Assembly (NCBI GenBank): GCA_002050465.1
Contig: MWYX01000060.1
Location: 1 to 64,000 of the forward strand
Source: Chitinophagales bacterium 65-1
Lineage (GTDB): Bacteria; Bacteroidota; Bacteroidia; Chitinophagales; Chitinophagaceae
Length of the DNA: 64,000 nucleotides
Direction: 5' to 3'
Shown here: positions 51,995-61,849 of the stretch, one piece after another
Layout: each line of letters opens with the position of its first letter
How positions within the stretch are numbered: the stretch's first letter is position 1
Program-made: the position numbers and the translations under genes
Notes under the pieces: model-generated
What the model was told of the DNA's origin: nothing
What the model saw: the letters and a program-made list of their open reading frames with translations, nothing else
Databases searched by the model: none

Positions 51995-54900
51995 TTGGCC
52001 TTACCGCACCTGATTAAATATATTTATAATACGGGAACTGATGAAGTGATCCGGCGTGGCAAAAAAATTCATGCTTTTGGTTATGTTGAATTAGCTGATC
52101 ATGATGATCTGATGAATTCTGTAACATTCCGCGTAAGAGATGATAGTTATACAACGTTCTATAAGGTTCACATTCAAAAATATAATGATCCAAAAACAGT
52201 AATGCTTCGGTGCAGCTGTCCCTATAACTTAGGAGACATTTGCCGCCATGAGGCAGCAGCACTTTTTCAATTACAGGATCTTATTGATAAAAATCTGTTG
52301 GGGAGCAGCGAAGCAATTGTATATAATCAAAAACATACAATTGCTAAAATGAAATACATTGATCTGAAAATGATCAGGATGCTGGCTGGACCAAAAAATT
52401 ATGAAGTTGCTGAAGAGATTTTGAGGGCAGGTAAAGCAAATATTTTGCAGGCAGGCAATGAAAAGATTGAAGCAACCATAGAACAAAACACTATAAAGTA
52501 TAAATTGGTAATTCAGAAAAATGAAGAAAAAACTTTTGATACTTCCTGTACCTGTGGTGAAACAGAACACCCATTATGTGCACATAAAACCGCTCTATTT
52601 GTTCAGTTGCTAAACTCTTATGGACCTCATTATTTTGATTCGATCCGTAATTGGGATAAAGAAAAAAATAAATTGCTGGAGGCTTATGGCTATAACCTTA
52701 GTGAAGACCTGAAAGGTAAATTTGAATTTGCTTATAAAGAAGGCAAACCCTTTTTGAGGGTACTTGATCCTTCCATAAAAAGGTTAGCGCCGGCTTCAAA
52801 TGCACGGCCGGTGGTGGTAATGGTAAAAGAACAGCCTTTGGAAGTGGAAACTATTTCTACCAGCAAAAAGGTGGGTATTGTATTCAATGCAAATGAAAGA
52901 GCGTTTCCTTTTTTTTCGATAGATATTATATCAGGTGAAGCTGACGAGGAAGCAAAGAAATTTATCAGCAAGATTGAAAAATCAGACCTTACTAAATTTA
53001 TAAACACAGAAGCATTTTCTGAAGCTGACAGGCAATTATTGCAGCAAGTTCGTAAAATCCAGACTTCGGAAATAAACAAATATCTTGATCGTAATTCACC
53101 ATTCAGTGGTTTTTGGGAAAACATAATTCATGATGAAAAAGATGCCCTGCCTGAAGAAACAAAAGCTTTAATGGTTGAATATCTGCATCCCAAACTCAAA
53201 AAAATATTTGAAGAAAACAGCTCCAATTCTTTTGTATTTTATTTACCACAGGGTAAAAATTTTAAAACTGAAAACATTAAAGAAGTATCATTGTCTGCAG
53301 AAACTATATCTCCTCTTTTTAAAATTACAGCAAAGAACGGCCATTATGAACTTTCCTGCGCAGTAAAAATTGAAGGACAGGTAACACACCTGGATAACAA
53401 TGAATGGAACAGCAGCCTCTTATTTTTATACAATCATAAGTTTTATCAATGGCAAAAGCCTGAGGATGTATTGAATGCTGAAAAGTATTTTAATAAACCT
53501 GTTATTCTATCAAAGAATACCTGGCCTGAGCAATATCAGCAAATTGTTTTGCCACTTACCAAAGAATACCAGGTAGAGTTTGATAAATCGCTTATAAAAG
53601 AAATTAAAGAAGGTGAGCCTGAAGTGAGATTAATGCTGCTTGAAAAAGGAGAATATCTTATGTTTCAACCCCTCTTTACTTATAAAGGCTTTGAAACAAA
53701 AGCCAATGATAAGGATGTAATAATAATTCCTGAAGGAGATAAAGTATTGCTTGTTCACCGTAATAAAGAGGCGGAGAAAAAATTTATCACTAAGCTTGAA
53801 AATCTTCATTCGCAATTTGTTCGTCCTCAGGATGGCAACAGCCTTGTATTAAAAGGAGCAGATGTTTTAAAGAACAACTGGTTTTTTTTATTTGTAGATG
53901 CAATGAAGGAAATGAAGATACCCGTGCACGGTTTCGAAGCGTTAAAAAATTTCCGGTTCAATACAGCAAAGCCATCTACACATATACATGTAAGCAGCGG
54001 GCTTGATTGGTTTGATGCAAAAGTTGAGCTTGCTTTTGGCCATCAAATAATAGGCATTAGTGATATTAAAAAAGCGCTGGCAAACAAGCAATCATTTGTG
54101 CAGTTAAATGATGGCACTTTAGGAATACTTCCGGATGAATGGATAAAAAAATATTCGTTGCTGTTTAAAGTAGGTGAAGGAAAGAGTAATCAGCTTCGTT
54201 TATCAAAATATCATTTAAGTGTTATTGACGACCTATATGAAAAACGTGATGAGAAAGAACTTTCATTTGAGTTGGATGCAAAATATGAGCGTTTAAGAAA
54301 TTTTAAAAGCATTCCTGAAATTAAAGTTCCTGAAGGCCTTGAAAATATTCTGAGGCCATATCAAACTTCAGGTTACCACTGGCTAAATTATTTGAATGAT
54401 GTAGGCTGGGGTGGTATACTGGCAGATGATATGGGTCTTGGTAAAACAGTTCAGGCATTAACCATGCTAAGGCATTATAAAGAAGAAAACGGAAAATTGA
54501 AAGCAATGGTTGTTTGTCCCACAACACTTATTTACAATTGGGAGAATGAAATTAAAAAATTTACCCCCGAATTAACTTATCGTATTCATCATGGCAGTAT
54601 CCGAACAAGAAATACAGAAGATCTTGAACAATCAAATATTATTATTACAACGTATGGCACACTTAGAAGTGATATAATGGTACTGTCAAAAACTTTTTTT
54701 GATTATGTTATACTGGATGAATCCCAGGCAATAAAAAATCCGGGTTCAAAAGTTGCAAAGGCATCTTGTTTGCTTGTTTCAAAAAACCGCTTATGCATGA
54801 GTGGTACACCCCTGCAGAATAATACCTTTGATATTTTTGCTCAGATGAATTTTTTAAATCCGGGTCTGCTTGGTTCAATGGAATTTTTCAGAAATGAGTT

Positions 54901-55738
54901 TGCAACCCCCATCGATAAATTCGGAGAGCCCGAACAAAAAGATCATTTAAGAAAACTTCTTTACCCTTTTATTTTAAGACGAACCAAAGAACAGGTTGCC
55001 AAGGACCTTCCTGAAAAAACAGAGACCATACTTTTTTGTGAAATGGAAGATGAACAAAGAAAAGTATATGAAGCCTACCGAAATGCATACAGGGATAAGA
55101 TACTTGGGGTTATTAACGAACAAGGCATTGATAAGTCTCAATTAACCATTTTACAGGGATTGATGAAGCTGCGGCAAATATGTGATAGCCCGGCAATCTT
55201 AAATGAAGAAGAGAAGTATCCCAATCATTCAATAAAACTGGATGAGCTTACCAGAGAGATAACTGAAAATATAGGCCAGCATAAAGCCTTGATATTTTCC
55301 CAATTTTTGGGTATGCTTGGATTGATAAAAGAAAAGCTTAAAGAAAATAATGTAGTGTTTGAATATTTTGATGGCAGCACATCACCGCAGGAAAGACAGC
55401 GGGCTATTCAGAATTTTCAGGATAATGATGAATGCAGGGTTTTTTTAATTTCATTAAAGGCCGGTGGAGTAGGATTGAATTTAACAGCAGCAGATTACGT
55501 TTATATTGTAGATCCATGGTGGAACCCGGCTGTAGAGCAACAGGCAATTGACCGTACCCATCGTATAGGGCAAACAAAAAATATTTTTGCTTACAGGATG
55601 ATCTGTAAAGATACTATTGAAGATAAAATTTTACAGTTGCAGGACCGCAAACGAATTCTTGCAAAAGAATTAATAGCAGATGATACCTCTTTTGTTAAGA
55701 GTTTGAGCAAGGAAGATGTTGAATATTTATTCAGCTAA
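51995..55738 (+). CDS. SNF2/Rad54-family helicase with SWIM zinc fingers
   Basis: 1247 residues from TTG 51995 (the only start in a frame opened at 51959). N-terminal SWIM finger RCSCPYNLGDICRHEAAALF (~residue 74), a second CxC...CxH motif TCTCGETEHPLCAHKTALF (~185), a long middle region, then the SNF2 engine: LRPYQTSGYHWLNYL (~785), ADDMGLGKTVQAL (Walker A), LDESQAIKNPGSKV (DESQ box), MSGTPLQNNTFDIF, and the C-terminal half with FSQFLGMLGLI, LKAGGVGLNLTAADYVYIVD and DRTHRIGQ. A dsDNA translocase, probably for transcription or repair; no methylase or nuclease neighbour suggests defence. Confidence 0.94.
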   Translation: MALPHLIKYIYNTGTDEVIRRGKKIHAFGYVELADHDDLMNSVTFRVRDDSYTTFYKVHIQKYNDPKTVMLRCSCPYNLGDICRHEAAALFQLQDLIDKNLLGSSEAIVYNQKHTIAKMKYIDLKMIRMLAGPKNYEVAEEILRAGKANILQAGNEKIEATIEQNTIKYKLVIQKNEEKTFDTSCTCGETEHPLCAHKTALFVQLLNSYGPHYFDSIRNWDKEKNKLLEAYGYNLSEDLKGKFEFAYKEGKPFLRVLDPSIKRLAPASNARPVVVMVKEQPLEVETISTSKKVGIVFNANERAFPFFSIDIISGEADEEAKKFISKIEKSDLTKFINTEAFSEADRQLLQQVRKIQTSEINKYLDRNSPFSGFWENIIHDEKDALPEETKALMVEYLHPKLKKIFEENSSNSFVFYLPQGKNFKTENIKEVSLSAETISPLFKITAKNGHYELSCAVKIEGQVTHLDNNEWNSSLLFLYNHKFYQWQKPEDVLNAEKYFNKPVILSKNTWPEQYQQIVLPLTKEYQVEFDKSLIKEIKEGEPEVRLMLLEKGEYLMFQPLFTYKGFETKANDKDVIIIPEGDKVLLVHRNKEAEKKFITKLENLHSQFVRPQDGNSLVLKGADVLKNNWFFLFVDAMKEMKIPVHGFEALKNFRFNTAKPSTHIHVSSGLDWFDAKVELAFGHQIIGISDIKKALANKQSFVQLNDGTLGILPDEWIKKYSLLFKVGEGKSNQLRLSKYHLSVIDDLYEKRDEKELSFELDAKYERLRNFKSIPEIKVPEGLENILRPYQTSGYHWLNYLNDVGWGGILADDMGLGKTVQALTMLRHYKEENGKLKAMVVCPTTLIYNWENEIKKFTPELTYRIHHGSIRTRNTEDLEQSNIIITTYGTLRSDIMVLSKTFFDYVILDESQAIKNPGSKVAKASCLLVSKNRLCMSGTPLQNNTFDIFAQMNFLNPGLLGSMEFFRNEFATPIDKFGEPEQKDHLRKLLYPFILRRTKEQVAKDLPEKTETILFCEMEDEQRKVYEAYRNAYRDKILGVINEQGIDKSQLTILQGLMKLRQICDSPAILNEEEKYPNHSIKLDELTREITENIGQHKALIFSQFLGMLGLIKEKLKENNVVFEYFDGSTSPQERQRAIQNFQDNDECRVFLISLKAGGVGLNLTAADYVYIVDPWWNPAVEQQAIDRTHRIGQTKNIFAYRMICKDTIEDKILQLQDRKRILAKELIADDTSFVKSLSKEDVEYLFS

Positions 55739-55774
55739 ATAATCAATCCGGCTCCGTTTATTTACAACGTCTTT

Positions 55775-56002
55775 TTAGGGCGTATATATCTCTGTAAGTT
55801 TTACAACTTTATTATTAACGATACTTAGCCGGTATAATTTTCCTTCATAAGATCGTTTTAATTGCGCTGCTGTGGCTTTGCTAAGTTTAGAGGTTCCTTC
55901 TTTTACAATAGATATTGGAGTTGCAGGAGTAATAGTTAATTTTCTTGTTTTGGTACTTTCATTTGCAATAAAATAATCATTGGGTACGTATGCTATCGCC
56001 AT
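55775..56002 (-). CDS. Small hypothetical protein
   Basis: 75 residues from ATG 56002 (a TTG 42 bases upstream is possible). Sequence is protein-like (KLTITPATPISIVKEGTSKL, SYEGKLYRLSIVNNKVVKL) but I recognise no family, and it may be a remnant because the adjoining region is decaying. Convergent with the SNF2 gene, 36 bases from its stop. Confidence 0.4.
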   Translation of the reverse strand: MAIAYVPNDYFIANESTKTRKLTITPATPISIVKEGTSKLSKATAAQLKRSYEGKLYRLSIVNNKVVKLTEIYTP

Positions 56003-56545
56003 CTTCTGCGTGTAGTTTGCGTAAAACCAACATGGGTTAAACAAAATAAGAAAATGGAAAAAAGTAGCTTTTTTTTCCGGTAACCACTCTACTCAAATCA
56101 CTTACAATCCATAAAGCATAGGTAATCAAGTAATCTTTAATAGTTTTTATTGAAAGCAAAGTTTTTGATATATGTACAAATGTAATGTACAAATAAAAGG
56201 TACGTATTAAAGGAACAATGAGGGATATTCACATAGACATACCTTTTGCCGGCATCGACAGCTAATTCCTAATTTTTTTTATACATAGATTGGGTTAGGG
56301 TAAAAACTATCCTTTTATCATATCATATGACTATGCCTGTTATTTCTATGCATTCTTTTATAATACCTGGTGTTATAATATTCCGGATGCTGTGAAAGTT
56401 TTGCAATAAAATTTTGAATGATTCTTACGATCAGGTTTCGGCTTGGGGCATTTGTATTCATTATAAAATGGATTTAGATAAATACAACGATGCGTGGGGA
56501 AAAATATTGTAGAGAAGTATTTTATCTCCTTCTTATATATCGCAG
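56003..56545. other. Gene-poor, probably decayed stretch
   Basis: About 540 bases without an intact gene. Two direct repeats ATGTACAAAT (56172-56181, 56185-56194) stand 13 bases apart, each containing the palindrome TGTACA. Short plus-strand pieces in different frames read as protein (YNIPDAVKVLQ near 56365-56400; YDQVSAWGICIHYKMDLDKY further on), which suggests an eroded gene I cannot name. Confidence 0.4.
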
Positions 56546-56807
56546 TTAATTATACAACTGGGTGCTAACAGACCATATATTTTCTGCAAAATCTTTAAAT
56601 GAACCTCTTCGGTCCGGGTCGCCTTCGTTCTCTTTTGATTGGTCTACTGAATAACATCCTGCATGTAGCGCTTTTTTTATAGGTTTCATCTACATCCGGA
56701 ACATAAACATGAATTAAGAGCTGATTAGGAGGATATTTATCTGAAGAGTCACCCATCATTATTACTGAATCGTCAATTTTTAATTCAGCAAGCATGATGG
56801 TGCCTGC
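56546..56807 (-). pseudogene. Truncated, frameshifted VOC (glyoxalase/PhnB-like) gene
   Basis: Minus strand codes AGTIMLAELKIDDSVIMMGD, then LLIHVYVPDVDETYKK, the second half of a VOC-family protein. At a run of seven A (T7 at 56672-56678) the frame slips by +1; removing one base restores ALHAGCYSVDQSKENEGDPD, RRGSFKDFAENIWSVSTQLY and a stop at 56546. The N-terminal half is gone: upstream the sequence runs directly into the dioxygenase gene. So both a deletion and a homopolymer frameshift are needed to explain it. Confidence 0.8.
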
Positions 56808-57348
56808 AGCGTTTTACAGCCTGAGGGGCTGCTGAACTTCTATCCTTGTCAAGGTATTTGTCTCCTTTAAAATAAATCTGAGTTATTAAATCCTGTTGGC
56901 TGTCACTGGAAACTCTAATATGTATATGTGCAGGACGCCATGATGCTTCATTATTTGGATTCGCTTTATAAGGCACAGGCACAATAGTCTTAAAATCATA
57001 CTTACCGCTCTTCCCTGTTTTTACCGCTCCCCGGAACAAATATCCGTCTGAAGTATTATCGTAATGTTCATTTTCATCGCATTGCCAAATTTCAATTAAA
57101 GCATTTTTTAAAGGTGTTTGCCCATTATGTTTAAAAATTGTTCCTTTCAAATTTAGAGGGATGCCCTTTGAACCAGACGGGATAATGTTACTTCTTAATG
57201 GCACATTAGGTCTGTAGAATGGCCCCAAAATGTCAGTAGTGGTTGACGTATCTCCCACAAAACTTTTACCATTCCAATGTATAGCACCAAACGCACTTAC
57301 ACTAATGGCCATCAAAGATGAATTTTTAATGAATTCCCTTCTTTTCAT
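56785..57348 (-). pseudogene. Intradiol ring-cleavage dioxygenase, C-terminally truncated
   Basis: 187 codons. Tat-type signal MKRREFIKNSSLMAISVSA, then the intradiol (catechol/protocatechuate-type) dioxygenase fold: TTTDILGPFYRPNVPL, EIWQCDENEHY, DGYLFRGAVKTG, PVPYKAN (second Tyr) and SWRPAHIHIRVSS with the two Fe-ligand His. It ends at DRSSAAPQAVKR followed by seven foreign residues read from the fused VOC fragment. The iron site (Tyr, Tyr, His, His) seems intact, but the last strand segment of the family is missing, so activity is doubtful. Extracytoplasmic homologues are common in Bacteroidetes with unknown substrates. Confidence 0.85.
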
Positions 57349-57451
57349 AATAGTGTGTTTAAAATGAGAGTGATTGATTTATGAAGTAATATATTTCTAT
57401 CTACAATTTCAGAAAGCCTTTTTGAAATCTTATTGTCCATTGCTATTGATT

Positions 57452-57703
57452 CTATAGCTTCGCATCTATCATTCCTTTCAGAACTTTCATATCAATATCC
57501 TCCAGTTTATTTATGTAGAGGCAGCCAACACCGGGGCAGCCGGTGGCAGGCTTATCGTAGGATGCATTTTTAAAATTAAGATTTCTGTGCATTTTGGCGA
57601 TCTTAACGTACAGGCTGTTATTGCTTTGGGCTTTGAGTGTAATAGCAAAGAATCCATTAATCAGAATTAATATTACCCCAAACGGGTGTTTAATTATTTT
57701 CAT
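57452..57703 (-). CDS. Small exported protein with CPGVGC motif
   Basis: 83 residues. Signal peptide (about 1-25, cleavage near LKA/Q), then a short mature part with a Cys pair, ATGCPGVGCLYINKLEDID. The pair could form a disulfide or bind a ligand. I recognise no family. It is 103 bases upstream of the broken dioxygenase in the same direction and could have been its operon partner. Confidence 0.6.
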   Translation of the reverse strand: MKIIKHPFGVILILINGFFAITLKAQSNNSLYVKIAKMHRNLNFKNASYDKPATGCPGVGCLYINKLEDIDMKVLKGMIDAKL

Positions 57704-57798
57704 AATAGTAAATTTTTAAGGCAAGTAATTATGGTGATGCGTTAAATACTATGAAAGTATAATAAATTACAGTACTTATAATTTATCCTGTATAATCA

Positions 57799-58095
57799 TT
57801 AAACAGTCACTTCTTCCCGTTTTAGTTTTTTATCAAACAAAAAAGTACCTGCAGGCACTAATGCCGCTGCCAATGCAACAGCAAGCCATCTTATACTTTT
57901 ATTTTTATCGTTTTTATATTTCCAGGCCATCCATAAAAAAGCAATGAATAATACACCATGCAGCCACCCCACTGCCTTTACCGCCATAGGTTGGTTATAA
58001 TAATATTTCAGGGGCATAGCTATAAAAAGCAACACAAGAAAAGAAATTCCTTCAGCAATGCCTGCCTTACGCAGCCACGAAAGTGTTTTGTTCAT
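57799..58095 (-). CDS. DUF3817 membrane protein
   Basis: 98 residues, three membrane segments. LRKAGIAEGISFLVLLFIAM, PLKYYYNQPMAVKAVGWLHG and FDKKLKRE at the end match DUF3817, a small integral membrane family of unknown function (YdzA-like). It starts eight bases after the mqnC stop, so it is cotranscribed with menaquinone biosynthesis; a functional link is not shown. Confidence 0.85.
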   Translation of the reverse strand: MNKTLSWLRKAGIAEGISFLVLLFIAMPLKYYYNQPMAVKAVGWLHGVLFIAFLWMAWKYKNDKNKSIRWLAVALAAALVPAGTFLFDKKLKREEVTV

Positions 58096-58103
58096 CTTAT
58101 TTT

Positions 58104-59249
58104 TTAATAATCAATCACCTGCTCTTCCATTACAACAGGCATATCTCTAAACTCATATTGCTGGTTACGGAGCTGCGGCTCAAAACCTGCTTCTTTTATA
58201 GCCTCCTGAATGCCATTCGCTGTAAACCTGTGCGGGGCGCCGGCAGCGCTTACTACATTTTCTTCTATCATTATACTTCCAAAATCATTAGCGCCTGCAT
58301 GCAGGCAAAGTTGGGCAACCTGTTTACCAACTGTAAGCCAGCTTGCCTGTATATTTTTTATGTTAGGCAACATTATCCTGCTGATGGCAATCATACGTAT
58401 GTATTCTTCAGCAGTGGTTAAATTGTGTACACCTCTTATTTTTGCCAGCAAGGTATCCACATCCTGGAACGTCCAGGGTATAAAGGCAATAAATCCTTTT
58501 GCATCTTTTGGTTTTTTTGCCTGCACTTCTCTAAGTTTAACTAAATGCTCAAAGCGTTCCTGCAATGTTTCCACATGCCCAAACATCATGGTTGCAGAAG
58601 TGGTGATGTTTAATTTATGAGCTTCAGTCATTATATCCAGCCATTCCTGTGTACCGCATTTTCCTTTGCTGATAAGCCGCCGCACCCGGTCCGTTAAAAT
58701 TTCAGCACCAGGCCCTGGTAAAGAATCCAGGCCTGCCTCCCTTAATGCCATCAGTACTTCATGATGGGTAGATTTTTCAAGTTTGGTTATATGTGCCACT
58801 TCCGGCGGCCCCAAAGCATGCAATTTAATATTTGGGTATAATTGCTTAAGCTGTTTAAAAAGATCTACATAAAAGTCTAATCCAAGATCGGGATGGTGAC
58901 CGCCCTGCAGCAATAATTGTTCGCCGCCATATCTGATGGTTTCATCAATCTTTCTTTTGTATGTTTCAATATCAGTGATATAAGCTTCAGGATGGCCGGG
59001 TATTCTATAAAAATTACAAAATTTACAGTTGGCTATACACACATTTGTAGTGTTAAGGTTGCGGTCTATTATCCAGGTAACTTTGCCATGAGGCACCTGT
59101 TTTTTTCTTAGTTCGTCAGCTACCAGCATCAGCTCACTTAATGCAGCATTCTTAAATAAAAATATGCCTTCTTCTACAGAAAGGAATTCTCCGGAGGAGT
59201 CCTCTGGAACAAAATTGAGCGCCTTTTTAAAAAGGTTTGATAAATTCAT
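58104..59249 (-). CDS. mqnC: Cyclic dehypoxanthinyl futalosine synthase (radical SAM)
   Basis: Third step of the futalosine route to menaquinone. Radical SAM cluster motif CIANCKFC (CxxxCxxC) at about residue 77, then NFYRIPGHPEAY, LLLQGGHHPDLGLDFYVDLF, LHALGPPEVAHIT, GPGAEILTDRVRRLIS, TTSATMMFGHVET and FIPWTFQDVDTLL. The QGGxHPDL, SPPE-like and PWTFQ forms distinguish MqnC from its relative MqnE. 381 residues from ATG 59249, preferred to 59270 because the -7 box at 59260-59267 lies between. Other mqn genes are outside the window. Confidence 0.93.
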   Translation of the reverse strand: MNLSNLFKKALNFVPEDSSGEFLSVEEGIFLFKNAALSELMLVADELRKKQVPHGKVTWIIDRNLNTTNVCIANCKFCNFYRIPGHPEAYITDIETYKRKIDETIRYGGEQLLLQGGHHPDLGLDFYVDLFKQLKQLYPNIKLHALGPPEVAHITKLEKSTHHEVLMALREAGLDSLPGPGAEILTDRVRRLISKGKCGTQEWLDIMTEAHKLNITTSATMMFGHVETLQERFEHLVKLREVQAKKPKDAKGFIAFIPWTFQDVDTLLAKIRGVHNLTTAEEYIRMIAISRIMLPNIKNIQASWLTVGKQVAQLCLHAGANDFGSIMIEENVVSAAGAPHRFTANGIQEAIKEAGFEPQLRNQQYEFRDMPVVMEEQVIDY

Positions 59250-59259
59250 ATAGAGGATG

Positions 59260-59267
59260 CAAAAATA
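59260..59267 (-). promoter_or_regulatory. Probable -7 box of mqnC-DUF3817
   Basis: TATTTTTG on the minus strand, 10 bases before the mqnC ATG, implying a very short leader. No -33 box at the right spacing. Confidence 0.4.
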
Positions 59268-59289
59268 CATGCATTAACCTGTAATTTGG

Positions 59290-60486
59290 ATGCATCTTAT
59301 GAGAGGAATCATATTTCACATATTATTTAGCCTTATAACTCTATCGGTTATTGCGCAGGAACAATTTGTTGAAAAGCCTGCAAAATTCATTACACGCTTT
59401 CCGTTTAAACAATTAACAGGCGGTGTTATTCTTATTAAAGCGAGGATTAATAACCTGCCTGATTCACTCAATTTTATTTTAGACACAGGCAGCGGCGGAA
59501 TTTCACTTGATACAACCACCTGTGAGGAACTTAAGATACCTCACTCTCCTTCAGGCAGAACCATCAATGGAATTGCAGGTATAAAAGAGGTGGACTTTGC
59601 AAGAAATAATGATCTTGTTTTACCGGGATTAAGGGTTAAAGGCTTAGACTTTTATGTAAATGATTATGAGATACTCACCCATGTTTACGGGGAAAAAATT
59701 GATGGCATAATAGGGTATAGTTTTTTCAGCAAGTATATAGTAAAGGCAAATTTTGATAGTACTACTATTGAGGTTTATGAGCCAGGAAGTATCCGTTATC
59801 CAAAAGGAGGATATTTATTGCGTCCCTTATTTACCGCATTGCCTATTCAGCCTTTACGCATAAAAGACATCCGTACAGTTACAGCTAACTTTTACGTGGA
59901 TACCGGCGCAGGTCTTTCATTTTTGCTGAGTAAAGATTTTGCTGATGACAGCGCTTTTATTTTAAAAAAACGGATTCAGGTACCGGTTGAAGCGCAGGGG
60001 CTGGGCGGCAAAAAAAGAATGATGATCACCATAATAAAGGAACTTAAAATAGGACCTTATATTTTTCGCCGGGTACCAACGCATATTATGGATGATGAAT
60101 ATAATGCTACTTCATACCCTTATATAGGAGGCCTTATAGGTAATGATATTTTAAGGAGATTTAATATGATCTTTAATTATCAAAAAAGAGAAATTCATCT
60201 TTTACCTAATTCACATTTCAGGGAAACTTTTGATTATTCCTATACGGGAATGAGCGTTTTTAATATAGAAGGAAGCATATTTATTGATGACATAATACCG
60301 GGATCACCGGCTGATAAAGCAGGATTTAAAACAGATGATATAATAATGGCTGTTAATAATAATTTCAGCAATGATATAAATCAATATAAAAACCTTTTAC
60401 AATCTGCGGGAGAACATGTAAAGGTTTTAATAACCAGGAATAACCTCCCCATGATAATAAACCTTAAGGTTGGCAAAATATTTTAG
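59290..60486 (+). CDS. Exported retropepsin-like aspartyl protease with C-terminal PDZ
   Basis: 398 residues. Signal peptide (cleavage after VIA), then two aspartyl-protease halves: FILDTGSGGISLDTTTCEEL (~residue 61) and ANFYVDTGAGLSFLLS (~200), each with a DTG active-site triplet, so a single chain forms the pseudo-dimer. A PDZ domain follows at about residues 315-395 (IDDIIPGSPADKAGFKTDDI). This architecture is common in Bacteroidetes and probably serves periplasmic proteolysis. ATG 59299 is an alternative start three codons in. Confidence 0.9.
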   Translation: MHLMRGIIFHILFSLITLSVIAQEQFVEKPAKFITRFPFKQLTGGVILIKARINNLPDSLNFILDTGSGGISLDTTTCEELKIPHSPSGRTINGIAGIKEVDFARNNDLVLPGLRVKGLDFYVNDYEILTHVYGEKIDGIIGYSFFSKYIVKANFDSTTIEVYEPGSIRYPKGGYLLRPLFTALPIQPLRIKDIRTVTANFYVDTGAGLSFLLSKDFADDSAFILKKRIQVPVEAQGLGGKKRMMITIIKELKIGPYIFRRVPTHIMDDEYNATSYPYIGGLIGNDILRRFNMIFNYQKREIHLLPNSHFRETFDYSYTGMSVFNIEGSIFIDDIIPGSPADKAGFKTDDIIMAVNNNFSNDINQYKNLLQSAGEHVKVLITRNNLPMIINLKVGKIF

Positions 60487-60544
60487 AGAATTTCTGTAAA
60501 CATTTTTTTGGGACTTAGCACTTAATTAATTGAATTTTGCCGCC

Positions 60545-61783
60545 ATGATGCAGTTTGAAAAATTTATTCTTGATAACGGTCTGCGTGTTATAGTTCATCG
60601 CGATATTACAACCCCAATGGCCGTGCTCGATGTGATGTATGATGTAGGGGCGAGGGATGAAAGCCCTCACCAAACAGGGTTTGCTCATCTGTTTGAGCAT
60701 TTAATGTTTGGTGGAAGCATAAACATTCCATCCTACGACGAGCCCTTGCAGATGGCCGGTGGAGAAAATAATGCATACACCACCAATGATCTTACAAATT
60801 ATTATATTCAAATACCAGCTGAAAATTTAGAGACTGCTTTCTGGCTGGAAAGTGACCGTATGCTCTCACTTGCTTTTGATGAAAATAGCCTGGATGTACA
60901 ACGCAAGGTGGTTGTAGAAGAATTTAAAGAGCATTATCTTAATAAGCCGTATGGTGATGTGTGGCATAAAATGCGTGCCCTTGCTTACCAGGTTCATCCT
61001 TATCAATGGATGACAATTGGCAAAGAGCTAAGCCATGTAGAAAATGCACAATTACAGGACGTTAAAAACTTTTTCTTTAAACATTATACGCCTGCCAATG
61101 CAATTTTGTGTGTTGCAGGTAATGTAACAACAGAGCAGGTAAAACAACTTGCACAAAAATGGTTTGGCAACATTCCCCCGGGCGAAAAATATAATCGACG
61201 GATTCCACGGGAACCAAAACAAACAAATAAGCGCCAGCTGGAGGTAAAAGCAAGGGTTCCTTTGGATGCATTGTATAAATGCTGGCATATTTATCCCAGG
61301 CTTGATAAAAGATACTATACCGCTGACCTTATAACCGATCTTTTAAGCGGCGGGGGATCATCAAGATTGTATCAAAGCCTGGTTAAGGAAAAACAGTTGT
61401 TCAGTAATATTAATTGCTTTCATTTTGGAAGTGTAGATGCTGGTTTAATGGCAATAGAAGGCAAATTGGTTAAGGGCATACAAATGAAAGATGCAGAAAG
61501 GGCAATTGAAGAAGAACTGGAAAAAATGAAATCCGAAACTGTCAGCGAAACTGAATTGGAAAAAGTAAAGAATAAAACCGAAAGCCTGATGGCTTTTGAA
61601 GATGTGCCATTAATGAGTCGTGCAGGGAGTTTGGCTACTTATGAATTATTGGGAGATGCCAATCTTATGAACAAAGAGCTGGAGCACTACCAGGCAGTAA
61701 CTGTACAGGATATTCTACAGGAAAGCAAAAATATTTTTAATGAAAATAACTGTAGCACATTGTATTATTACTCAGAAAATTAA
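60545..61783 (+). CDS. M16 family zinc metallopeptidase, catalytic subunit
   Basis: 412 residues. GLRVIVHRDITTPMAVLDVM, then GFAHLFEHLMFGG with the inverted zinc motif HxxEH (~residue 47), the downstream zinc-binding Glu in RKVVVEEFKEH, and GGGSSRLYQSLVKEKQL in the second M16 domain. Cytoplasmic or periplasmic location is unclear, as no signal peptide is seen. Start at ATG 60545 (or 60548) rather than TTG 60530. Its natural partner, the inactive M16 protein at 62480, is separated from it by a toxin-antitoxin module. Confidence 0.93.
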   Translation: MMQFEKFILDNGLRVIVHRDITTPMAVLDVMYDVGARDESPHQTGFAHLFEHLMFGGSINIPSYDEPLQMAGGENNAYTTNDLTNYYIQIPAENLETAFWLESDRMLSLAFDENSLDVQRKVVVEEFKEHYLNKPYGDVWHKMRALAYQVHPYQWMTIGKELSHVENAQLQDVKNFFFKHYTPANAILCVAGNVTTEQVKQLAQKWFGNIPPGEKYNRRIPREPKQTNKRQLEVKARVPLDALYKCWHIYPRLDKRYYTADLITDLLSGGGSSRLYQSLVKEKQLFSNINCFHFGSVDAGLMAIEGKLVKGIQMKDAERAIEEELEKMKSETVSETELEKVKNKTESLMAFEDVPLMSRAGSLATYELLGDANLMNKELEHYQAVTVQDILQESKNIFNENNCSTLYYYSEN

Positions 61784-61849
61784 ATTGTAAATTTGAGAAA
61801 TCATTTTTTCTATGTTAACTAAGAAAAAAATAATTGAAGTATAAAAGCC

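Noticed and set aside
51995..55738. SNF2 helicase as part of a DISARM/BREX-like defence island
   Set aside because: Neighbours are an ASCH protein, a K+ channel and small proteins; no methylase, nuclease or phospholipase gene is near.
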